Below are positions 59,201-64,000 of a stretch of DNA of 64,000 nt, piece after piece. The stretch's first letter is position 1, and the number at the start of each line of letters is the position of its first letter. Under the pieces are notes generated by a model, which made no database searches, was not told the origin of the DNA, and worked only from the letters and a program-made list of their open reading frames with translations. The stretch lies in the NCBI RefSeq assembly GCF_012516315.1, contig NZ_CP051185.1, forward strand, positions 235,459 through 299,458, written 5' to 3'. The DNA is from Limnospira fusiformis SAG 85.79. Lineage in GTDB: Bacteria; Cyanobacteriota; Cyanobacteriia; Cyanobacteriales; Microcoleaceae. Position numbers and translations under genes: made by a program.

Positions 59201-60504
59201 AACTTTGGCAAATTGCTGATATAAATAATACTTCTCTGGCTGCTAGTATCTCCGCACACGATAGCGATCTCAGAGGATTAGCTTTTAGTCCCAATGGCAA
59301 AATACTGGCTAGTGGAAGTGGCGATCTCACGACGAAACTGTGGGACGTGAGCGATATTCATCATCCCCAACTCCTCAATACTTTACAAGAACATACTTCT
59401 TGGATAGAGGAACTGGCTTTTACACCAGATGGTAAAATATTAGCTATGTGTGCTGCTGATAAAAAGGTGAGTTTGTGGAATGTGGAAAACATTAATAATA
59501 TCAAGCTCAACAGCATTTTAGGAGGCTGGTGTAATTGGATACGTTCAGTCGTTTTTAGTCCAGATGGTAAGACATTAGCCAGTGGTAGCGATGATTACTA
59601 TGTCAGGATTTGGGATATAGAAACAGGGGAGATTTTAGCCAATTTACCGGGACATAAAGAACGAGTACAGGCAGTGGTTTTTAGTCCAGATGGTCAAACG
59701 ATCGCTAGTGCTAGTCGAGATTTTACCGTCAGGTGTTGGAGTGTTGAGCATCATAAATGTTTAAGTACATTGAGGGCACACACAAACCAGTTATATGCGG
59801 TTGCTTTTAGTTACGATCATCAATTGTTAGTCAGTGCCGGGGATGACCGAACTATTAAGTTATGGGATGTGAATCCGACCCCCAAGTTAATCAAGGAAAT
59901 TAACCCTTATCCTTGCAAAATATTTACAGTTGCCTTTAGTCCTGATAGTCAAAAAATCGCGGTGGGTGGGAGTGATAATATTCTGCAAGTGTGGGACATT
60001 GATTTCCAAAAACCTCCCCTAAAATTTGTCGGACATCAGGGAGAGATAATCTCAGTTAATTTCAGCCCTAATGGTCAAATATTGGCTACCAGTAGTAATG
60101 ATAATACGGTGCGTTTATGGGATGTGACGACCCAAGAATGTCTGGCAATTTTTCCAGGTCAACAAGTTTGGACTTACCTGATTTCATTTAGTCCAGACGG
60201 TCAACTATTGGCGAGTGGAGGAGAAAACAATACGGTGCGTTTGTGGGATGTGACGACCCATGAATGTTATGCTACTTTTAACGGACATCAAAGTTGGGTG
60301 CTGGCAGTAGCTTTTAGCCCCGATGGTCAAACCTTGGCCAGTAGCAGTGCGGACGAGACAATTAAACTTTGGAATGTCCCAACGCGAGAATGTCTCAAAA
60401 CTTTGAGAGTACCCAGACTTTACGAAAGGGCGAATATCTGCGGGGTAAAAGGTTTGAGCAATGCCCAAAAAGCAAGTATGAAAGTATTGGGGGCGATCGA
60501 TTAA
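56284..60504 (+). CDS. NACHT-WD40 STAND protein with nuclease-like insert
   Basis: 1406 aa. Residues 1-85 carry the same N-terminal domain as the gene at 49773 ([14 protein letters not shown]...[12 protein letters not shown]). About 115-225 ([20 protein letters not shown]...[12 protein letters not shown]) looks like a restriction-endonuclease-type fold. NACHT: Walker [10 protein letters not shown] near 280 and Walker [12 protein letters not shown] near 362, with [16 protein letters not shown] closing the module. A short pentapeptide-like stretch (about 742-770) precedes about 14 WD40 repeats (780-1376; FSPDGQxLASGSxDxTIKLWD). This is a sensor-ATPase-effector layout like known bacterial immune NACHT proteins; the role here is inferred. 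Confidence 0.8.
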   Translation: MTPEEAFEFVNQKYSCDRQGKRISDLQKQIFCWSWQGKKYDDIEILLNFNKVYIRQEAAKLWKILTDLFAKPVTRTNFRLVVEQAIKADRDRCQFAFPQQMREWFEILDYEFDSRYNIQEVIEGNRFFEWIIKIKARRGYDRILVRGVEGEAEISDFNALRQSVENQRTNEGWLVAVRRVSKAARNAAQKSPNKNLFCYTFDELIDQEADFSGYCQWLEQEIQRRGIHHKYVPLACIKEEVDPSTKHKLGVSHYDEDDGWIDGYVNRWIDDTAKKHLSILGEFGTGKTWFIFHYAGQQLNRYLKAKNKGVERPRLPIVILLRDYASAINMESLFSEFFFRQHEIPLRGGYSAFEWLNRQGKLLVMFDGFDEMAAKIDRQRMINNFWELAQTVVSGSKVILTCRTEHFPEAKEGRALLNSELQASVAALTGEPPQFEVLELKKFSNQQIRQALSFEASPATVKKVMNNPQLVDLARRPVMSQLILKALPDIEAGKAIDLARIYLYAVTRKMQHDIQKKRTFTSLADKLYFLCELSWEMLSKNRMSLNYREFPDRIRRLFESQVQQQKDLDHWHYDMMGQTMLIRNEDGDYSPAHRSLLEFFVAYKFAAELGILAPDFVEVAQPQSHVNPQKTAQNYTWSNYFRREVDVNGEVILISPLNMFSTESLAHLRTTFGEMPLTKAVLDLLLPMLRPVTNTDEENLQDICDRLREVVKATRRKTLEKVGYVGGNAITLLLKTDKAALEGCDLSHAVILGADFRGASLQDVSLVKATLTNCLFMESMNIVRALDFTPDGKLLATGDESGQIHIWRVADGSKIATLTGHRLCIKTLKFNEDGQILVSASYDKIVKFWDMANHECFQSILIEPNLLFDSNLSPNMKILAIGSVDGTVQLWDINNGKCLACLPGHTSWINRIVFSNDGQILATTSKDTNIKLWDVANAKCLKTLPDHEEEVWGVAFSYDGQVLASGSADGTIKLWQIADINNTSLAASISAHDSDLRGLAFSPNGKILASGSGDLTTKLWDVSDIHHPQLLNTLQEHTSWIEELAFTPDGKILAMCAADKKVSLWNVENINNIKLNSILGGWCNWIRSVVFSPDGKTLASGSDDYYVRIWDIETGEILANLPGHKERVQAVVFSPDGQTIASASRDFTVRCWSVEHHKCLSTLRAHTNQLYAVAFSYDHQLLVSAGDDRTIKLWDVNPTPKLIKEINPYPCKIFTVAFSPDSQKIAVGGSDNILQVWDIDFQKPPLKFVGHQGEIISVNFSPNGQILATSSNDNTVRLWDVTTQECLAIFPGQQVWTYLISFSPDGQLLASGGENNTVRLWDVTTHECYATFNGHQSWVLAVAFSPDGQTLASSSADETIKLWNVPTRECLKTLRVPRLYERANICGVKGLSNAQKASMKVLGAID

Positions 60505-60756
60505 CTGACGTTAATTGTTGTCTATTGGGTTGGGTTCCCACGGTGAGGGGTCAGAGTTTGATGGGGCGGTGTTGTCCAGGATACTACGACTTTGTGCGCT
60601 TCTAGCTAGGACGAGGTGGAGCATGGTATGGCACACCTGGGTAAGGATTAAGGTATGTTAACTCAAATTACCCTAAAATTAATGATTGCCGGAACAGCAT
60701 TAAGATCAACATTTCCGGCTTGACCATTATAAATTGTCGAATTGACAGCATATTTT

Positions 60757-61776
60757 ATGACGAATCATCAGCCAAATACTGACTTAACCAATAACCCCAT
60801 ACCTGTGGGAGTCCTAGGGTTTGGTGGTTTAGGACAAGCGGCGGCTAGGGTATTAACCCCTAAACAAGAAATGTGCTGGGTCGCAGCAGCAGATCAAAAG
60901 GGCTATATCTATTCCCCGGAAGGACTAGATCCAGACCTGTGCATCAGGACATATCGCGATCGCGGTTCTGTGGCAGACATAGAACCCGGCGGAACCCACA
61001 GCACCCAGAGTATTATTGACTTAATTAACCATGCTCCCCTAGTAAAGGGTTACTTTTTGGCGCTGCCTAATTTACCAAATACCTTTATGGCTTCCGTAGC
61101 CCAAGCCTTTATTAACTCCGGTTGGCAGGGAGTTCTAGTAGATGCCCTCAAGCGTACCAGCGCGGTGGAACAACTCCTAGAACTTCAGGAGGAGTTAAAA
61201 GCGGCTGGCATCACCTATATGACCGGTTGTGGGGCGACTCCGGGTTTACTCACGGCGGCGGCGGCGATCGCTGCCCAAAGTTATGCAGAAATTCACAGCG
61301 TTAACATCACCTTTGGGGTAGGTATAGCGAACTGGGAAGCCTACAGAGCTACTATCAGGGAAGATATTGCCCACCTTCCTGGTTATAACGTAGAAACAGC
61401 TAGGGCGATGACAGATGCGGAAGTAGAAGCCCTATTAGATAAAACTAATGGTTTGCTGAAACTGGAAAACATGGAACACGCCGACGATATTATGTTGGAA
61501 TTGGCGGGTATTTGTTCTCGCGATCGCGTTACTGTTGGTGGAATTGTCGATACCCGTAACCCCAAAAAACCCCTGAGTACCAATGTACAAGTCACTGGTC
61601 GCACCTTCGAGGGGAAAATCTCCACCCACACCTTTACTCTGGGCGATGAAACTAGCATGGCTGCCAATGTCTGCGGTCCAGCTTTTGGCTATTTAAAAGC
61701 CGGGGTCAAATTGCACCAAAGGGGCATTTATGGACTGTTCACCGCCGCCGAAGTTATGCCGCAGTTTGTCCGTTAG
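60757..61776 (+). CDS. bioU: BioU-like (saccharopine-dehydrogenase-like) enzyme
   Basis: 339 aa from the ATG at 60757; a TTG five codons earlier is less likely. The N-terminal Rossmann motif is [17 protein letters not shown]. The conserved [13 protein letters not shown] contains the Lys that, in cyanobacterial BioU, acts as the sacrificial amino donor for making 7,8-diaminononanoate in biotin synthesis (Lys124 in the Synechocystis enzyme; about 132 here). [17 protein letters not shown] is also typical. The assignment is from family memory, not a search. Confidence 0.7.
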   Translation: MTNHQPNTDLTNNPIPVGVLGFGGLGQAAARVLTPKQEMCWVAAADQKGYIYSPEGLDPDLCIRTYRDRGSVADIEPGGTHSTQSIIDLINHAPLVKGYFLALPNLPNTFMASVAQAFINSGWQGVLVDALKRTSAVEQLLELQEELKAAGITYMTGCGATPGLLTAAAAIAAQSYAEIHSVNITFGVGIANWEAYRATIREDIAHLPGYNVETARAMTDAEVEALLDKTNGLLKLENMEHADDIMLELAGICSRDRVTVGGIVDTRNPKKPLSTNVQVTGRTFEGKISTHTFTLGDETSMAANVCGPAFGYLKAGVKLHQRGIYGLFTAAEVMPQFVR

Positions 61777-61880
61777 GCTGGCACAGCCACAGCCGAGCAA
61801 ATGCCTACAACTTGCTGCTTCACGGTTTGATAGAATGGGAGCCAGGCTGCTGCCTATAAATCACTAACCGGAGATATTGA

Positions 61881-61944
61881 ATGAGTCTAAATGTTGTTAC
61901 CCTGGTGGGAAGGGCCGGAATTGATCCGGATGTCAAATATTTTG
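61881..61944 (+). CDS. ssb: Single-stranded DNA-binding protein, first exon
   Basis: The ATG at 61881 follows GGAGATATTGA. Twenty-one codons read MSLNVVTLVGRAGIDPDVKY-F, the unmistakable N-terminus of cyanobacterial SSB, and then one base of codon 22 before GTGCG of a group II intron. The rest of ssb must lie beyond the window. Without splicing the frame would stop within the intron (TAG at about 61957). Confidence 0.85.
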
Positions 61945-64000
61945 GTGCGACCCGTTAGATGGAAAAGTTGCCCAGTTGGGTAGCGTGCCATCTGCGTAGA
62001 CTAGGACAAGCGGTCACAGGTCTATGATAACTGGGTGTTTGGGTAGGTGAGGGTTTCACCAATTCCTACCGTCGTGATGCAGACGAAGCGACACCCCCAC
62101 TGGGGAGACTGACTATCAATCTGGTGAAGCGGGGTGTAACGGAGGTAATCGCCAACCCATGGCGAAATCCCTTCTAGCTGAGATGAGTATGAGTAAGGTT
62201 AACTGAATCCACGTCTGAACCGTCGTTATTGATGACAGCCTAAATGGGTTATGGGCTGCGCCAAAAGGCAAGGATAAGGGCTGGGCAACTCGAAATTTGA
62301 CCCGGAGCATCCCCTAAGAAACCCGGCGGATAGTGGAACTCTAACCTCATCGCAAAGCAGACACTCGGAACGGGGTAATCCGGCGTGCATCTCTCGGACA
62401 GGTCGATAACCGAGTAGGCAGTCAAGCCGCATGATGGCGCTGGAAAAGATTGACTCAGAAGCAAAGGCCTTTAGGAAACTAGAGGATAAGCCCACGGAGT
62501 CACGGTTACTTGGAGATGGATAATCAAGTCAGAGTTAATAAGCTATGAACACGGTAAAACCGATGTATGGATGGGAGACAATCAACTGGAAAAAAGTTGA
62601 ATACCATGTCTTCAAGCTCCAAAAGAGAATCTATCGAGCCTCGGAACGTGGCGATGTCAAGGCGGTTCGTCGGTTGCAAAGGTTGTTGACAAATGCCATG
62701 GATGCCAAAATCCTGGCGGTGCGAGAACTTATCCAGGACAATGGTACGGAAAAGAGGGCGGGAGTTGATGGGGTAAACAGACTCAGGAATCAGGAGAAGC
62801 TAGATTTGGCTAACTGCCTGAAACTGGGAAAGAAAACTCAAACCCGCCGCCAGGTCTCGATACCTGAACCAGGAAAGGAGGAAAAGCCCGCCTTTGGTAT
62901 CCTAATGATGATGGAAAAAGCCAAACAAGGGCTGGTTAAGCTGGCACTTGAACCGGAATGGGAGGCAAAGTTTGACCGGAATTCCTACGGGTTCCGCCCT
63001 GGAAGGTCTGCTCAAGATGCGATCGCAGCAATTTTCAATGGCATTAAGGAAGATCATAAATATGTCCTAGATGCACATATTGAGAAATGCTGTGAGGGAA
63101 TTTACCATCAGAAACTACTAGCCAAACTAAATACCTACCCTAGACTCAGGCGACCAATTAAAGCCTGGTTGAAATCTGGGGTAATGGACGGAAAGGAATT
63201 GTTCCCGACGGAGACTGATACACCCCAAGGGGGATTGATGCCACTATTGGCAAATATCGCCCTTGACGGCTTGGAAAGTCTCCTAGAGGATACATTCAAG
63301 GGTGGAGTAGCAAACTGTCAGAATGGAAAAGCCACAGTGGTCAGATATGCCGATGATTTGGTGGTATTGGACGAAGAACTTGCGGTGATTCTGACAGCAC
63401 AAGAAACTATAGAAGCCTGGTTGGGAGAAATGGGGTTAAAACTCAAAGACAGTAACACCCGCATTACTCACACTTTCACAGAACATAATGGGAATCTAGG
63501 CTGGGACTTTCTGGGGTACAATATCCGACAATATCCCACAAGCAAAAAGCGATCGCTCGCGACGGGAAACACGGAGCAGAAAATAGGCTGTCAAACTATC
63601 ATCAAACCCAGTAAAGAGGCAATAAAACGCCACCTACAGAAAATAGATGAGATCATCGGAAGTCACAAAAACTCAAGTCAAGAACAACTGATCAATGCAC
63701 TAAACCCAATCATTAGAGGGTGGTCGTCATATTACTCGACTGTGAGTAGTAAGGAAACCTTTGGTAAGATTGACAGTATTTTGTTCCACAAACTGAGAGG
63801 ATGGGCTTTCTTTAGAAGGAATCGAAATCAGAATAACACGGATGTAATATCGAGTTACTGGGGAGTCAACCAAGGCATCGGATGGAAATTTATCACACCA
63901 GATCACAAATACTGTCTGGAAAAACATAGCCAAACCATGCTCAAACAGCACGTCAAAGTCAAAGGGGAAAAAAGCCCGTTTGATGGAGATTACGTTTATT
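61945..64000 (+). mobile_element. Group II intron J with reverse transcriptase, inside ssb (3' end outside window)
   Basis: It starts GTGCGACCCGTTAG right after ssb codon 21 plus one base. About 600 bp of non-coding intron RNA (domains I to early IV) precede the maturase ORF at 62545, which is still open at the window end; domains V-VI must lie beyond. Its 5' end differs from that of the A-I introns (GTGCGAGACG), so it is a separate lineage. Confidence 0.85.
62545..64000 (+). CDS. Group II intron-encoded reverse transcriptase/maturase (partial, 3' end outside)
   Basis: Open from the ATG at 62545 to base 64000 (about 485 residues). Recognised blocks are the N-terminal KKVEYHVFKLQKRIYRASER, RT motifs SYGFRPGRSAQDA, TPQGG, the YADD catalytic motif (VVRYADDLVVLDEE), GWDFLGYNIRQYP and the maturase domain X (NALNPIIRGWSSYYSTV). 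Two departures: motif A reads VLDAHIEKCCEG where relatives have DADI.KCF(D/N), so a catalytic Asp is His; and TPQGGLMPLLANI lacks a residue after the usual VIS. It may keep maturase but not DNA-synthesis activity. Confidence 0.85.
   Translation, partial: MNTVKPMYGWETINWKKVEYHVFKLQKRIYRASERGDVKAVRRLQRLLTNAMDAKILAVRELIQDNGTEKRAGVDGVNRLRNQEKLDLANCLKLGKKTQTRRQVSIPEPGKEEKPAFGILMMMEKAKQGLVKLALEPEWEAKFDRNSYGFRPGRSAQDAIAAIFNGIKEDHKYVLDAHIEKCCEGIYHQKLLAKLNTYPRLRRPIKAWLKSGVMDGKELFPTETDTPQGGLMPLLANIALDGLESLLEDTFKGGVANCQNGKATVVRYADDLVVLDEELAVILTAQETIEAWLGEMGLKLKDSNTRITHTFTEHNGNLGWDFLGYNIRQYPTSKKRSLATGNTEQKIGCQTIIKPSKEAIKRHLQKIDEIIGSHKNSSQEQLINALNPIIRGWSSYYSTVSSKETFGKIDSILFHKLRGWAFFRRNRNQNNTDVISSYWGVNQGIGWKFITPDHKYCLEKHSQTMLKQHVKVKGEKSPFDGDYVY

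Noticed and set aside
62116..62495. Frames of 64-89 codons on the minus strand in the ssb intron
   Set aside because: They overlap the structured 5' half of the group II intron on the opposite strand.

Overview
The window comes from a filamentous cyanobacterium, most likely Arthrospira/Limnospira. The evidence is the kaiA-kaiB-kaiC clock genes, chlB, two psbA genes, cofG and a bioU-like gene, the very frequent GCGATCGC (HIP1) octamers, and a heavy load of group II introns and IS elements of the kind known from Arthrospira genomes. No database search was run; names rest on recognising families in the translated sequence.

Layout. 1-7160: an Rqc2/NFACT C-terminus, a VOC protein, a TPR protein, a small membrane protein, chlB and a GGDEF protein. 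7213-10960: an IS200/IS605-type tnpB whose coding sequence is separated from its ATG by two tandem ORF-less group II introns, one of which carries a third intron inside it. 11331-15712: a membrane protein, a 71-aa protein and kaiA, kaiB, kaiC. 15778-22716: a nested wreck. A group II intron with its reverse-transcriptase gene has been invaded by a second (sense) intron, a third (antisense) intron and two IS630 copies, and the antisense intron itself holds two more IS630-type elements. 22783-26109: rpmA and rplU, normally adjacent, are separated by about 2.4 kb of intron-in-intron DNA and a tnpB fragment. 26460-35590: another IS630 copy that truncated a cation-chloride-cotransporter-like gene, an alpha/beta hydrolase, a decayed IS607-type element, a gene apparently split by a 316-bp non-autonomous element, and ilvC, with a second inverted copy of the 316-bp element beyond it.

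35726-45575: small conserved genes, a large TPR protein, a tandem 6-pyruvoyl-tetrahydropterin-synthase-like protein, a J-domain protein, a pilin-like lipoprotein, an uncharacterised 531-aa protein and a pentapeptide-repeat protein. 45598-53090: two psbA genes coding for the same D1 protein bracket tandem Uma2-type genes with heptad tails, a small glycine-rich peptide gene, and an NB-ARC ATPase gene followed by another Uma2 gene. 53114-61776: cofG, tRNA-Cys, a CHAP/SH3 protein, a 1406-aa NACHT-WD40 protein and a bioU-like gene. 61881-64000: ssb, interrupted after codon 21 by a group II intron whose reverse-transcriptase ORF runs off the window.

The main biological theme is group II introns. 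At least nine are recognisable (GTGCG 5' ends, domain V/VI 3' ends). Six are about 860-880 bp with no protein, so they must depend on a maturase supplied in trans. They interrupt tnpB at its start codon, ssb, the rplU-rpmA operon and each other, and the same inner intron sits at the same internal position in two different outer introns (twintrons). A second theme, more speculative, is a possible defence-type region at 46991-60504 with two STAND ATPases that share an N-terminal domain and several Uma2 nuclease-like proteins.
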